Shown here: one piece after another, positions 52,477-63,225 of the stretch | Position numbering within the stretch: position 1 is the first letter of the stretch | Layout: the number at the start of each line of letters is the position of its first letter | NCBI GenBank assembly: GCA_963717125.1 | Contig: CAVQVG010000007.1 | Coordinates: 372,001 to 436,000 of the forward strand | Source: RYN-230 sp963717125 | Lineage (GTDB): Bacteria; Actinomycetota; Actinomycetes; Streptosporangiales; Streptosporangiaceae | DNA length: 64,000 bases | Direction: 5' to 3' | Translations under genes and position numbers: made by a program | The notes under the pieces: model-generated | The model's input: only the letters and a program-made list of their open reading frames with translations | Databases searched by the model: none | Told to the model about the DNA's origin: nothing

Positions 52477-52524
52477 GGCACGATCTTGTCACACCAGGTC
52501 AGAGTCCAACTGCGCGATCGTGCC
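52477..52524 (-). other. Hairpin between rluB-like gene and aroH
   Basis: GGCACGATC and GATCGTGCC pair (9 bp) around a 30-base loop, with the repeat AGTCCAACTGC inside and just outside. It may be the terminator of the pseudouridine synthase gene or an aroH leader structure; no leader peptide rich in Phe/Tyr/Trp codons is visible. Confidence 0.4.
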
Positions 52525-52532
52525 CGGCCTGG

Positions 52533-53315
52533 TTACAGTCCAACTGCTGAATACAGCTCGCCTATTTCCGGGGTGCTGAGCGCCCGGGTGGCGCCGGGGC
52601 GCAGCGAGCCGAGCGCGACGGGGCCGACGTGGGTGCGGACCAGCCGGCTCACCGGGTGGCCGGCCTCGGCCAGCATCCGCCGCACGATGTGCTTGCGCCC
52701 CTCGTGCAGGGTGATCTCCACCAGGGCCCGTGCGCCGGCCCGCTCCACCACCCGGAACTTGTCCGCACTGGCCACGCCGTCGGCCAGCTCGATGCCGCTG
52801 AGCAGCCGCCGGCCGGTATCCCGGGACACCGGGCCGGGCACGTCGGCCAGGTAGGTCTTGAGCACCCCGTAGCTGGGGTGGGTCAGCCGGTGGGCCAGTT
52901 CACCGTCGTTCATCAGCAGCATCAGGCCCTCGGTGTCGTAGTCGAGCCGGCCCACGTGGTACAGCCGCTCCGCCTGGTCGCCGAGGAAGTCGGCGATGGT
53001 GGGCCGGCCCCGGTCGTCGGACATGGTGGTGAGCACCCCGGCGGGCTTGTTCAGCGCCAGGTAGATCAGGTCCTGCCGGGCCGGGATGCGACGCCCGTCC
53101 ACCCGGATGATCTGGTGCTGTGGGTCAACCCGGGCGCCGTACCGGCGCACCGTCTCGCCGTCCACCTCGACCCGGCCCGCGCCGATCAGCTCCTCGCAGT
53201 GCCGGCGGCTGCCCACCCCGGCCGCGGCCAGCACCTTCTGCAGCCGGACCCCACCCGGCACGTCGGTCAGGCTGTCTCGGCTGTCGTCGTCTTCTTCAGG
53301 ATCCCTGGTGCTCAT
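52533..53315 (-). CDS. rluB: Pseudouridine synthase, RluB/RsuA family
   Basis: 260 residues. S4 domain at the start (RLQKVLAAAGVGSRRHCEEL), then the catalytic domain with LNKPAGVLTT, YHVGRLDYDTEGLMLLMNDG (catalytic Asp) and LHEGRKHIVRRMLAEAGHPV. It modifies 23S rRNA (or 16S if RsuA-like). ATG 53315 lies 20 bases inside scpB. Confidence 0.94.
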   Translation of the reverse strand: MSTRDPEEDDDSRDSLTDVPGGVRLQKVLAAAGVGSRRHCEELIGAGRVEVDGETVRRYGARVDPQHQIIRVDGRRIPARQDLIYLALNKPAGVLTTMSDDRGRPTIADFLGDQAERLYHVGRLDYDTEGLMLLMNDGELAHRLTHPSYGVLKTYLADVPGPVSRDTGRRLLSGIELADGVASADKFRVVERAGARALVEITLHEGRKHIVRRMLAEAGHPVSRLVRTHVGPVALGSLRPGATRALSTPEIGELYSAVGL

Positions 53316-53925
53316 CGACGGCATCCTCAACGTCCTCGACATGCTCGGGCAGGAACGGCGCGAGTTCCGGCAGTTCGTTCAGGCTGGCCAGGCCGAGCCG
53401 CTCCAGGAAGTACCCGGTCGTCCGGTAGAGGATAGCCCCCGTCTCGGTGTCGGTCCCGGCTTCCTCGACCAAGCCGCGCAGGGTGAGCGTGCGCAGCACG
53501 CTGTCGCAGTTCACGCCCCGCACCGCGGACACCCGGGCCCGGCTCACCGGCTGCCGGTAGGCCACCACGGCCAGGGTTTCCAGCGCCGCCTGGGTGAGCC
53601 GCACCTCCTGCCCGTCCCGGACGAACCGCTCCACGACCGGCGCGCAGTCGGCCCGGGTGTAGAACCGCCAGCCGCCGGCCACCTCGCGCAGGTCGAAGCC
53701 GCGCCCTTCGGCGTCGTAGGACCCGGCCAGATCGCGCAGCGCGGCCGCCACCTCGCCGCGGGGCCGCTCCAGCACCTGGGCGATGACGATCTCGGGCACC
53801 GGCTCGTCCACCACGAGCAGGATCGCCTCCAGGCTGGCCCGCAGGCCCGGCCCGGGCGCGGCCTCGGATGGCGGCACCGGCTGCTCTTCGTCCGGCCCTG
53901 GGCCGGGCACCTCGCTCATGCTCAC
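53296..53925 (-). CDS. scpB: Segregation and condensation protein B
   Basis: 209 residues with tandem winged helices: LRASLEAILLVVDEPVPEI, GWRFYTRADCAPVVE, LTQAALETLAVVAYRQPVSR and EAGTDTETGAILYRTT. Binds ScpA in the SMC condensin. GTG 53925 overlaps the scpA stop (GTGA); ATG 53919 is the alternative. Confidence 0.95.
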   Translation of the reverse strand: MSMSEVPGPGPDEEQPVPPSEAAPGPGLRASLEAILLVVDEPVPEIVIAQVLERPRGEVAAALRDLAGSYDAEGRGFDLREVAGGWRFYTRADCAPVVERFVRDGQEVRLTQAALETLAVVAYRQPVSRARVSAVRGVNCDSVLRTLTLRGLVEEAGTDTETGAILYRTTGYFLERLGLASLNELPELAPFLPEHVEDVEDAVDEHQGS

Positions 53926-54725
53926 TCGCTTCCTGGCTGATCCGCGACCCAGGTGACGTACAGCTCACCGAGCGGGGTGACCTGGTCGAAGCTGACGCTG
54001 CCTTCCCGGTACAGCTCGAGCAGGGCCAGGAACCTGGCCACCACCTCATACGTCCCCGCGCAGTCCGCGGCCAGCCGCCGGAACGTGGCCCGGCCCAGCC
54101 GGGTGAGCTGGCTGGCCAGGATAGCCGCCTGCTCGCGGACGGTCGTCTGCGGCGTGTGCAGGTGCGCGGTGGACACCTCGGGCGCCGGCCGGGGAGCCAG
54201 CGTGCGGGCGGCGATGGCGGCGAACTCGGCCGCCCCGAGGCCGAGCAGGACTTCTGGCAGCAGGTCGGCGAACTGCGGTTCCATCGGCACCCGGCGGGCG
54301 AACCGGCGGCCCTGGACCGTCATCCGGCCCGCGAACACGGCCGCGACCTCCTTGTACGCCCGGTACTGCAACAGCCGGGCGAACAGCAGGTCCCTGGCCT
54401 CCAGCAGGGCCAGGTCCTCCTCGTCCTCGACCTCCCCGCTGGGCAGCAGCCGGGCCGCCTTCAGGTCGAGCAGGGTCGCCGCGACCAGCAGGAAGTAACT
54501 GGCCTGATCCAGGTCCCAGCCATCGGCGCGGGACCGGATGTAGGCGATGAACTCGTCGGTCACCTGGGACAGCGCGACTTCGGTGATGTCCAGCTTGTGC
54601 TTGGAGATCAGGCCGAGCAGCAGGTCGAAGGGACCCTCGAACACGTCGAGGTGCACCTCGAACCCGGCCGTGCTGGTGCCCTGCGCAGCCGTATCGCCTG
54701 GCTCCGCCGTCACCGCACCCGTCAC
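53922..54725 (-). CDS. scpA: Segregation and condensation protein A (kleisin)
   Basis: 267 residues. The opening FEVHLDVFEGPFDLLLGLIS and KLDITEVALSQVTDEF are diagnostic of ScpA; the C-terminal winged helix VARFLALLELYREGSVSFDQ contacts SMC. GTG start at 54725, 17 bases after the upstream small gene. Confidence 0.96.
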   Translation of the reverse strand: MTGAVTAEPGDTAAQGTSTAGFEVHLDVFEGPFDLLLGLISKHKLDITEVALSQVTDEFIAYIRSRADGWDLDQASYFLLVAATLLDLKAARLLPSGEVEDEEDLALLEARDLLFARLLQYRAYKEVAAVFAGRMTVQGRRFARRVPMEPQFADLLPEVLLGLGAAEFAAIAARTLAPRPAPEVSTAHLHTPQTTVREQAAILASQLTRLGRATFRRLAADCAGTYEVVARFLALLELYREGSVSFDQVTPLGELYVTWVADQPGSE

Positions 54726-54741
54726 CCCGTTATCCGCCGCC

Positions 54742-55053
54742 TCATGTCATGTCCCGCAGCCGGCCGGCCAGCAGGCTCGCCTCACCCTCGGCATCGAGAT
54801 CGGCGAGCAGCACGGCGATGGCCTCGCGGACCAGCCTGCCACGATCCACACTAATGCCGTACGCGCGCAGCGCGAGCCGGGCCCGTTCCAGGTCGAGCAA
54901 CTCGGCCACGGACAGGTACACGGTGATCTTCTGCGAATGAGCCTCGCGGCCGGTGGCCTGGCGGCCTGCTCCCGGGGACGGCCCCGGCGTGGCCGGCCGG
55001 AGCAGTTCGGCAACACCCGGCAGGCTCACCCGGCGCGGCCGGGACCGCCCCAC
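54742..55053 (-). CDS. Small ribbon-helix-helix-like protein between parA and scpA
   Basis: 103 residues. A basic, disordered first third is followed by KITVYLSVAELLDLERARL and DRGRLVREAIAVLLADLD, the strand-helix-helix pattern of RHH DNA-binding proteins such as ParG-type partners. In actinomycetes a gene of this kind commonly sits here and may assist ParA. GTG start; the assignment as RHH is by pattern only. Confidence 0.7.
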   Translation of the reverse strand: MGRSRPRRVSLPGVAELLRPATPGPSPGAGRQATGREAHSQKITVYLSVAELLDLERARLALRAYGISVDRGRLVREAIAVLLADLDAEGEASLLAGRLRDMT

Positions 55054-55078
55054 GCCCCGCCCCGCGGCACGTCCCGGC

Positions 55079-55956
55079 TCACTGCTGCCGCCACCGGTCC
55101 AGCACCTCGCGGGCGAGTTCCCGGTAGGAGCTGGCGCCGTTGGACGACGGGTCGAAGCTCGTGATCGGCTCGCCGGCCACGGTGGCGTCGGGGAAGCGCA
55201 CGGTGCGGTTGATCACCGTATGGAACACCTTGTCCCCGAACCCCTTCACCACCTCGGCGAGGACCTCCCGGGAGTGCAGCGTCCGGGAGTCATACATGGT
55301 GGCGAGCAGGCCGTCGATGCCCAGCCGCGGGTTCAGCCGGGTGGACACCTTGTCGATGGTCTCCAGCAGCAGGGCCACCCCGCGCATCGCGAAGTATTCG
55401 CACTCCAGCGGGACCAGCACGCCGGCCGCGCAGGCCAGGGCGTTGACGGTGAGCAGGCCGAGGGACGGCTGGCAGTCGATGAGCACGATGTCGTAGTCGG
55501 GCAGCACGGGCTGCAGCACCCCGCCGAGCACGAACTCGCGGCCGACCTCGTGCACCAGCTGGACTTCCGCCCCGGACAGGTCGATGTTGCTGGGCAGCAG
55601 GTCCATGCCGTCCACGCTGGTCTTGAAGACCACGTCGGTGGCGCTGAGCGCGCGCTCCATCAGCAGGTTGTAGACGGTGTACTCCAGCTCGTGCGGCTGG
55701 ATGCCCAGGCCGACGGACAGCGCGCCCTGTGGGTCGAAATCCACCAGCAGGACGCGGCGGCCTTTCTCGGCCAGGGCGGCACCCAGGTTGATCGTCGTGG
55801 TGGTCTTGCCGACCCCGCCCTTCTGGTTGCACACGGCGACGATGCGGGCGGGACCGTGGCTAAGCAACGGCTCGGGGTCGGGAAAGCCGGCAGCGGCCGG
55901 CCAGTCGGTCCGATCATTCCCGGTTCCAGCTCCATCACGTGCGTCCCTGCTGCCAT
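55079..55956 (-). CDS. parA: ParA/Soj-family partition ATPase, N-terminus out of frame by one base
   Basis: The main frame gives VAVCNQKGGVGKTTTTINLG (deviant Walker A), DFDPQGALS, IVLIDCQPSLGLLTVNAL and the C-terminal helices. Within this frame the first usable start is a TTG at 55867. A different frame begins at ATG 55956 with a strong GGAGGTG 6 bases upstream and reads MELEPGMIGPTGRPLPAFP, the usual N-terminal extension. Adding one base at about 55880 joins them as LPAFPDPEPLLSHGP. A one-base deletion, real or artefactual, is therefore likely. It drives chromosome or plasmid-like partition together with the small gene downstream. Confidence 0.9.
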
Positions 55957-56091
55957 GCGCCGCACCTCCCCGGCGGACTCGGCAAAAATGCCTCCGCTGG
56001 AATCAGGACACTAGGCCCTGCCCTGCCGGCCGGCAAGCCGACTCACCGTATGCCCAGCTAATCGCCGAGGACTCGGCGGCCGGCGGCCGGG

Positions 56092-57069
56092 CTAACCGAG
56101 GGCCCGGGGGTGCGTGGCCGAATAAACCTCGCGCAGCTTGTCCACCGTCACCATGGTGTAGATCTGCGTGGTGGTGACCGAGGCATGGCCGAGCAACTCC
56201 TGCACGACACGCACGTCCGCGCCGCCGTCCAGCAGGTGGGTGGCGTAGGAGTGGCGCAGCGTGTGCGGCGACACATCGCCCAGGCCGGCCCGGGCCGCCG
56301 CCGCCTTGAGCACGGCCCAGGCGCCCTGCCGGGTGAGCCGCCCGCCCCGGGCGTTCAGGAACACGGCCGGGCTCGCGGACACCCGGCGGGTCGCGGCGGC
56401 CAGGGCCGGCCGCGCCCGCACCAGGTAGGCCTCCAGCGCCTCCCGGGCGTACCGGCCTACCGGTACCAGCCGGTCCCGGCCGCCCTTGCCGGACAGCCGG
56501 ACGGTGGCCGGCGGTTCCTGACGGTCCGGCAGGCCGCCCGGTGGCACGGCCGTGAAGCCGAGATCATCGACGTCGAGCCCGACCACCTCGGAGATCCGGG
56601 CGCCGGTCCCGTACAGCAGTTCCAGCAGGGCACGGTCGCGCAGCGGGCGCAGCCGGTCGGCCCCGTCGCCCGCGGCCGCGGCCGCGATGAGCCGCTCCAC
56701 CTCCGGCACCGCGATGGCGCGGGGCAGCTTGCGGGGTGACGACGGCGGGTGCACGGCGCTGGCCGGGTCGGCCCCGGCCAGCCCCTCGGCCACGGCGAAC
56801 GCGTGCAGGCCGCGGACCGCGACCACAGCCCGCCCGGCCGAGCTGGCCGCCAGCGGGAGGTGCGCGCCATCCCCCTCGCGCAGCCCGGCCACGAACGCCG
56901 CGACATCCTCCGTGGTCACCTCGCCGATCACGGTCCGGCCGCGGGCGGCCAGCATGTCCTGATAACGGAGCAGGTCGCGCCGGTAGGCCTGCAGCGTGTG
57001 CGCCGCCAGGCCGCGCTCCACCGTCAGGTGATCAAGGTAACGGTCGACGGCACCCGCCAGGGCGGTCAG
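56092..57069 (-). CDS. xerD: Tyrosine recombinase XerD
   Basis: 325 residues. N-terminal SAM-like domain (YLDHLTVERGLAAHTLQAYR), catalytic Arg in GTGARISEV, HTLRHSYATHLL (HxxR), LLGHASVTTTQIYTMV with the nucleophile Tyr. With XerC it resolves chromosome dimers at dif. Standard start codons begin only at GTG 57021, which would remove half of the first conserved helix. A CTG at 57069 overlaps the ald stop (CTGA) and has GAGGTG about 6 bases upstream, so a CTG start is preferred here. Confidence 0.9.
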   Translation of the reverse strand: MTALAGAVDRYLDHLTVERGLAAHTLQAYRRDLLRYQDMLAARGRTVIGEVTTEDVAAFVAGLREGDGAHLPLAASSAGRAVVAVRGLHAFAVAEGLAGADPASAVHPPSSPRKLPRAIAVPEVERLIAAAAAGDGADRLRPLRDRALLELLYGTGARISEVVGLDVDDLGFTAVPPGGLPDRQEPPATVRLSGKGGRDRLVPVGRYAREALEAYLVRARPALAAATRRVSASPAVFLNARGGRLTRQGAWAVLKAAAARAGLGDVSPHTLRHSYATHLLDGGADVRVVQELLGHASVTTTQIYTMVTVDKLREVYSATHPRALG

Positions 57070-58181
57070 TTCAGCACCTCACCCACCGGCGTCGCCGGCA
57101 GGCCGTGTGCGTCCGCGACCGGCTGGCAGGTCAGCGCCCCCTCGTGGGTGTGCAGCCCCTGCGCGAGCGCCGGGTCGGCACGCAGCGCGTCGCGCCAGCC
57201 CCGGTTGGCCAGCTCGATCACGTAGGGCAGGGTGACGTTGGTCAGCGCGTAGGTGGACGTGTGCGGCACCGCGCCCGGCATGTTGGCCACGCAGTAGAAG
57301 ACCGACCCGTGCACCCGGTAGGTGGGCTCGGCGTGCGTGGTGGCACGGGAGTCCTCGAAGCAGCCGCCCTGGTCGATCGAGATGTCCACCAGTACCGAAC
57401 CCGGCTTCATGTGGGACACCAGCTCGTTGGACACCAGCATGGGCGCCTTGGCCCCGGGCACCAGCACCGCGCCGATGACCAGGTCCGCGTCGATCACCGC
57501 CCGCTCGACCTCGTAGAGGTTGGACGCGACCGTCTGGCAGTGCCCCTGGTAGATCGCGTCCGCCGCGCGCAGCCGGGCGACGTTCTTGTCCACCAGCAGC
57601 ACCTCGGCCTGCATGCCGAGCGCGATGGCGGCGGCGTTCATCCCGGACACGCCGGCGCCGAGCACCACGACCTTGGCCGCGTACACGCCGGACACCCCGC
57701 CCATCAGCACGCCGCGCCCGCCGCCGTCCCGCTGCAGGTGGTGCGCGCCCACCTGGGGCGCCATCCGGCCGGCCACCTCGGACATAGGCGCGAGCAACGG
57801 CAGCGTCCGGTCCGGGAGTTGCACGGTCTCGTACGCGATCGAGGTGATGCCGGAGTCGAGCAGGGCATCCGTGCACGGCCGGGACGCGGCCAGGTGCAGG
57901 TAGGTGAACAGCACCTGGCCCTTGCGCATCCGGTGGTACTCCGCCGCGACCGGTTCCTTGACCTTGAGGATCAGATCGCCGGCCTGCCACACGTCGTCCG
58001 CGGTCGGCAGGATCTGCGCGCCGGCCGCGATGAAGTCCTCGTCCGGGATGGACGACCCGGTACCGGCGCCGGCCTGGATGACCACCTCATGGCCGCCGCG
58101 CACCAGCTCGTGCACGCCCGCCGGGGTGATCGCCACCCGGTACTCGTGGTTCTTGACTTCCTTGGGAACGCCTACCTTCAT
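57066..58181 (-). CDS. ald: Alanine dehydrogenase
   Basis: 371 residues: KVGVPKEVKNHEYRVAITP, the substrate Lys/His region LKVKEPVAAEYHRMRKGQVL and YLHLAAS, NAD-binding VVVLGAGVSGMNAAAIALGM. Catalyses alanine/pyruvate interconversion with NAD. ATG 58181 is placed by family alignment; GAGAGAGGG lies rather far upstream (12 bases). Confidence 0.96.
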   Translation of the reverse strand: MKVGVPKEVKNHEYRVAITPAGVHELVRGGHEVVIQAGAGTGSSIPDEDFIAAGAQILPTADDVWQAGDLILKVKEPVAAEYHRMRKGQVLFTYLHLAASRPCTDALLDSGITSIAYETVQLPDRTLPLLAPMSEVAGRMAPQVGAHHLQRDGGGRGVLMGGVSGVYAAKVVVLGAGVSGMNAAAIALGMQAEVLLVDKNVARLRAADAIYQGHCQTVASNLYEVERAVIDADLVIGAVLVPGAKAPMLVSNELVSHMKPGSVLVDISIDQGGCFEDSRATTHAEPTYRVHGSVFYCVANMPGAVPHTSTYALTNVTLPYVIELANRGWRDALRADPALAQGLHTHEGALTCQPVADAHGLPATPVGEVLN

Positions 58182-58268
58182 CGGCCGCAAGCCCTCTCTC
58201 CGTAACTCCTGCACCCGGCCCCGTTGCCGGACGCGCCGAGTCCTGCCGGACCCGCCGCCGCTAGCTGG

Positions 58269-58906
58269 TCAGTCCTCCGGCGCGTCCGCGGGCCGGAGGC
58301 CAGCGAACCCGTCACAACGAGCGGCATACGCGGACAAGATACCCACCGCTGTGACGCCATTGTGCAGGTCACCCGCCATCAGGCGGTGCACGGCGGTATC
58401 CAGATCCACCCAGCGGAGCATGAGTTGCGCCTCTTCGTGCGACGCGACGTAGTTCCGTTCCTCCGCCGGAACCTGGCGCAGCTCACGGGCCAGAAATACC
58501 CGGATTCGCTCGGTGCTGATCCCCGGCGAGGAGTAGTAGTCGGTCAGCACCCGCCAGTCAGCCGCGGCGTACCCGGTCTCCTCGCGCAGTTCCCGCGCCG
58601 CGGCCTCGTGCAGCGGCTCCCCGGCGACGTCCCGCAGGCCGGCCGGGACCTCCCAGAGCAGCCGGCTGACCGGGTGCCGGTACTGCCGGATCATCAGCAC
58701 CTGGCCGGCCTCGTCCAGGGCGACCACGGCGACCGCACCGGGGTGCTGCACCACCTGCCGGAGCACGATGTCGCCCTCCGGCATCCGGACCAGGTCGTTG
58801 CGCAGCGTCACGACCGGTCCTCGGGCCTGCTCGGTGGAGGACACCACCGGCCAGCCTTCCGCCACGTCACGCAGCGGGACCTGGCCGGGCCGGTGCGCCG
58901 CGGAGG

Positions 58907-58910
<4 letters not shown>
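58269..58910 (-). CDS. NUDIX hydrolase, ADP-ribose pyrophosphatase type
   Basis: 213 residues. Nudix box GEPLHEAAARELREETGY after WEVPAGLRDVA, plus VLMIRQYRHPVSRLLWEVPA, as in ADPRase (NudF-like). Cleaves ADP-ribose to AMP and ribose 5-phosphate. GTG start overlaps the pyrG stop (GTGA), the usual actinobacterial arrangement. Confidence 0.93.
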
Positions 58911-60622
<1,712 letters not shown>

Positions 60623-60683
60623 GTGAAGGCTCCCGTGGTCGGTGCGATGCGGGAAACCCGCCGGTCCACGGAACTTCAGGATA

Positions 60684-61610
60684 TCAGCACACGGTCGAAG
60701 TGCTGGGCTCTCCGTCCGCGGAGCGCAACCGGTCGTTCTCCGCGCCGCGGTCATGGTCTCCGGCCTCACCGAACCGGGCCAGCAGCAACGCGCAGGCCAC
60801 GGCCAGGATGAACGCCAGTACGGCCACCGCGGTCAGGCCAGGCCTGGTGTGGTCGCCGAGGAACAACACGCCGATGAGCGCGGGGGGCGCGGTCTCGGTC
60901 AGCACCACCGCCGCCGTGGCCACCGTGACGCTGCCGCCCTCCAGCGCCGTCGCGTACAGCATGAACGACACGATGCCCGCCGCGGCCAGCGCGTAGGCGG
61001 CCGGATCGCGGACCAGCTCAGTCAGCGAGAACCCGGGCAGCACCCGGGCGGCCACCGCGACCACGCCGTAGCCCAGGCCGGCCACCGCCCCCAGCACCAG
61101 GGTGCGGGCCGGGTTGCCGAGCTTGGACGCGGCCACCCCGGCCACCGCTATCCCGGCCACGGCCACGATCAGCGCCAGCTTGAACGCCTCGCTGACCCCG
61201 GTGGCCCCCTCGGCCCCGGCCGAGAGGCCGAGCAGGCCGACGCCGACCACCACGCCACCCACCGCCAGCCACTCCCGCCAGGTCAGCTGAATCTTGATCA
61301 GCCAGGCGGCCAGCACCGCGGTGACGGCCAGGTTGCCGGCCACGATGGCCTGCACCGCGAACAGCGGCAGCCGCCGCAGCGCGACCAGCTGGGCGACGAA
61401 ACCGAGCATGTCGAGGCCCAGGCTGATCAGGAAGCGCCACTGGCCAAGCAGCCGGACGATCAGGCCGGGGTCCACCTCGCCGAGCGGGCTGGCCGGCTGG
61501 CTCCGGTTGGCGGTGCGCCGACTGGCCGCGCGTACCGCCACGGCCTGCATGACGGAGGCGACTCCGTAACAGAGGGCAGCCACGAGCGCGGCCACCAGAC
61601 TGGCCCACAC
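60684..61610 (-). CDS. DMT-superfamily (EamA-like) permease
   Basis: 308 residues with about ten spans in two halves, starting SLVAALVAALCYGVASVMQA. The pattern LVALRRLPLFAVQAIVAGNL and TAAVVLTETAPPALIGVLFL is that of actinobacterial DMT proteins with unknown metabolite. The C-terminal tail is charged and cytosolic. GTG start. 61 bases upstream of pyrG, possibly sharing a transcript. Confidence 0.82.
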   Translation of the reverse strand: MWASLVAALVAALCYGVASVMQAVAVRAASRRTANRSQPASPLGEVDPGLIVRLLGQWRFLISLGLDMLGFVAQLVALRRLPLFAVQAIVAGNLAVTAVLAAWLIKIQLTWREWLAVGGVVVGVGLLGLSAGAEGATGVSEAFKLALIVAVAGIAVAGVAASKLGNPARTLVLGAVAGLGYGVVAVAARVLPGFSLTELVRDPAAYALAAAGIVSFMLYATALEGGSVTVATAAVVLTETAPPALIGVLFLGDHTRPGLTAVAVLAFILAVACALLLARFGEAGDHDRGAENDRLRSADGEPSTSTVC

Positions 61611-61696
61611 AGCTACGACACTACGCTGAAGGTTTCCTGAACGGCCAGCGCGGTCCCCCCGAGTAGGGGAAAGATCAGGGAAAACCCGGACTCTGC

Positions 61697-61928
61697 TTGC
61701 CTTGCGCCTCCGGGGGGCTTCCCTCGTCGCTCAGTCGCTCGTGCTCTGCTTTCTTGCGCCTCCGGGGGCGCTATACCCGCCGACTTCCCTCGTCGCTCAG
61801 TCGCTCGTGCTCTGCTTTCTTGCGCCTCCGGGGGCGCTATACCCGCCGACTTCCCTCGTCGCTCAGTCGCTCGTTCCTCGCTCCCTCGTTCCTCAGTCCA
61901 GTCGGCGGCGCGCCCCCTTCGGCGCAGG
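61697..61928 (-). repeat. Dispersed hairpin repeat, copy C with partial tandem amplification
   Basis: The complete unit (minus strand from 61928) is GCGCC-GAA-GGGGG-CGCG-CCGCCGACT, loop, AGTCGGCGG-GTATAGCG-CCCCC-GGA-GGCGC-AAGAAAGCAGAGC. Its 3' half is repeated twice more; CTTGCGCCTCC on the plus strand recurs at 61701, 61753 and 61819 (spacing 52 and 66; the 52-base unit lacks the 14 bases ending the inner stem). It fills the gap between the HAD and DMT genes and provides the last codons of the HAD gene. Confidence 0.85.
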
Positions 61929-62525
61929 AACCCCGTACTCGGCCAGGGCGGCCCGGGCCGCCCCGGCGTCGGTGAAGTGGGCGCTGCGGATGCCCAGCGC
62001 GGCGGCCGCCGCCACGTTGTCCGGGCGGTCGTCGAGGAAGATGACGTCGGCCGGGTCGGCTTGGAGCACGGCCAGCGCGGCCAGGAAGCACTCCGGATCG
62101 GGCTTGGCCAGCTTCAGGTAGCAGCTGAACATCAGGTGCTCGAACCGCGCCGCCACCGGCAGGGCCGACACGGCCTGTGCGGTGTCCTCGGGCGCGTTGG
62201 ACAGCACGGCCAGACGCGGCCCGGCCGCGGCCAGGTCGGCCACCAGGTCCACGCTGGCGGCCCGCAGATGCAGCCACGACCCGGCGTCCACCCTGCTCAG
62301 CTCGGCGATCTGCGTGGCTGTGAAGCTGCCGCCCAGATCGGCCGCGACCTGCTGCCAGTAGCTGATCACGTCGAACGCAGCGCGGTCGTAGTCCAGCCGG
62401 TAGGCCCAGTAGGGCGGCAGCAGCTCGGCCACCGCGCAGCCGGCCACCTGGGCCAGCCGGGCGACGTCCCGCTCAGGCTGCGGCTTGCAGATGACGTTGC
62501 CGTAGTCGAATAGCACCCAGGTCAT
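61893..62525 (-). CDS. HAD-family hydrolase
   Basis: 210 residues. Motif I VLFDYGNVICKP has Asp-Tyr-Gly (second Asp replaced by Asn-type arrangement seen in YihX-like phosphatases), motif II LAVLSNAPED, Lys in LKLAKPDPECF, motif IV VIFLDDRPDNVAAA. Probably a sugar-phosphate or epoxide-hydrolase-like HAD. GGAAGGG precedes ATG 62525. The C-terminal tail KGARRRLD comes from a dispersed repeat. Confidence 0.88.
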   Translation of the reverse strand: MTWVLFDYGNVICKPQPERDVARLAQVAGCAVAELLPPYWAYRLDYDRAAFDVISYWQQVAADLGGSFTATQIAELSRVDAGSWLHLRAASVDLVADLAAAGPRLAVLSNAPEDTAQAVSALPVAARFEHLMFSCYLKLAKPDPECFLAALAVLQADPADVIFLDDRPDNVAAAAALGIRSAHFTDAGAARAALAEYGVPAPKGARRRLD

Positions 62526-62628
62526 GCGCACCCTTCCTGGCCGGCGGCTGGCCCTGGGAAACCTACCAGCGGCGGGTGGACGGCTTAGCTGGCGGGCAGC
62601 GGGGGCAGCTGACCGGGGGGCCGCTGCG

Positions 62629-63183
62629 CTAACTGGTGCCGAGCAGGGCGGAGCTGGTCGGGTGCGGGACGCCGAGGGCCTTGGCCAGATCCGTCCAGAA
62701 CGTGGCCGAGGTGGCCCGGCGGGCCAGCCCGGCCCCGCTGACCCCGCCGCAGCCACCAGCCGAGACCGTCACCACCGGGAACGCCTTCTGGCCGGCCGCG
62801 AAGCTCAGCCGGTAGGTAACGCCCAGGTCGGCCGGACAGCTCATGACGCCGTGCGGCGCGGCCGGCAGCCCGCAGATCGCCTGGGCCACGCCCCGGGCGG
62901 TGGCCGGGTCGGTGATGGTCACCCCGGCCGGGATCGCGAAGTGCAGGTGATTCTGCGGCAGCATGTTGGCCCGGGTGACCACTAGCCGGGTCACCGCGGA
63001 CGTGTCCGCGCACAGCGCACCGCCCTGGGCCGGGCTGGCCGGGGTGGTGGAAGCGGGGCTGGCCGGCTGGGTGGCGCTGGACGTGGTGGCGGCCTGCTGC
63101 GTCCCGCAGGCGGCCAGCGCCGCGCCCGCTACCACGGGGCCGGCCAGGACGGCCACCACCCAGCGCATCGTGGGCATGCCCAT
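62629..63183 (-). CDS. Putative lipoprotein of unknown function
   Basis: 184 residues. Signal VVAVLAGPVVAGAALAAC with lipobox Cys, a Ser/Thr/Ala/Pro linker, then a small domain with four cysteines (LCADTS, AICGLP, MSCPAD, GGCGGV) likely forming two disulfides. No family recognised. AGAGGTG lies 6 bases before ATG 63183. Downstream neighbour of uvrB but separated by a terminator. Confidence 0.75.
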   Translation of the reverse strand: MGMPTMRWVVAVLAGPVVAGAALAACGTQQAATTSSATQPASPASTTPASPAQGGALCADTSAVTRLVVTRANMLPQNHLHFAIPAGVTITDPATARGVAQAICGLPAAPHGVMSCPADLGVTYRLSFAAGQKAFPVVTVSAGGCGGVSGAGLARRATSATFWTDLAKALGVPHPTSSALLGTS

Positions 63184-63225
63184 GACACACCTCTTTCTGC
63201 CCCCCAGGGCTGCCATTGCAGAGCC

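Noticed and set aside
52477..52524. Amino-acid attenuator before aroH-tyrA
   Set aside because: No leader peptide rich in aromatic codons and no alternative hairpin with a T tract is visible.
56092..57069. Integrase of a mobile element
   Set aside because: It sits in the conserved ald-parA-scp housekeeping order and matches chromosomal XerD; no attachment-site repeat or phage gene is nearby.
61697..61928. CRISPR array look-alike at the tandem repeats
   Set aside because: Unit spacing is irregular (52, 66), there are no unique spacers, and no cas gene is nearby; the units are parts of a hairpin repeat found elsewhere.
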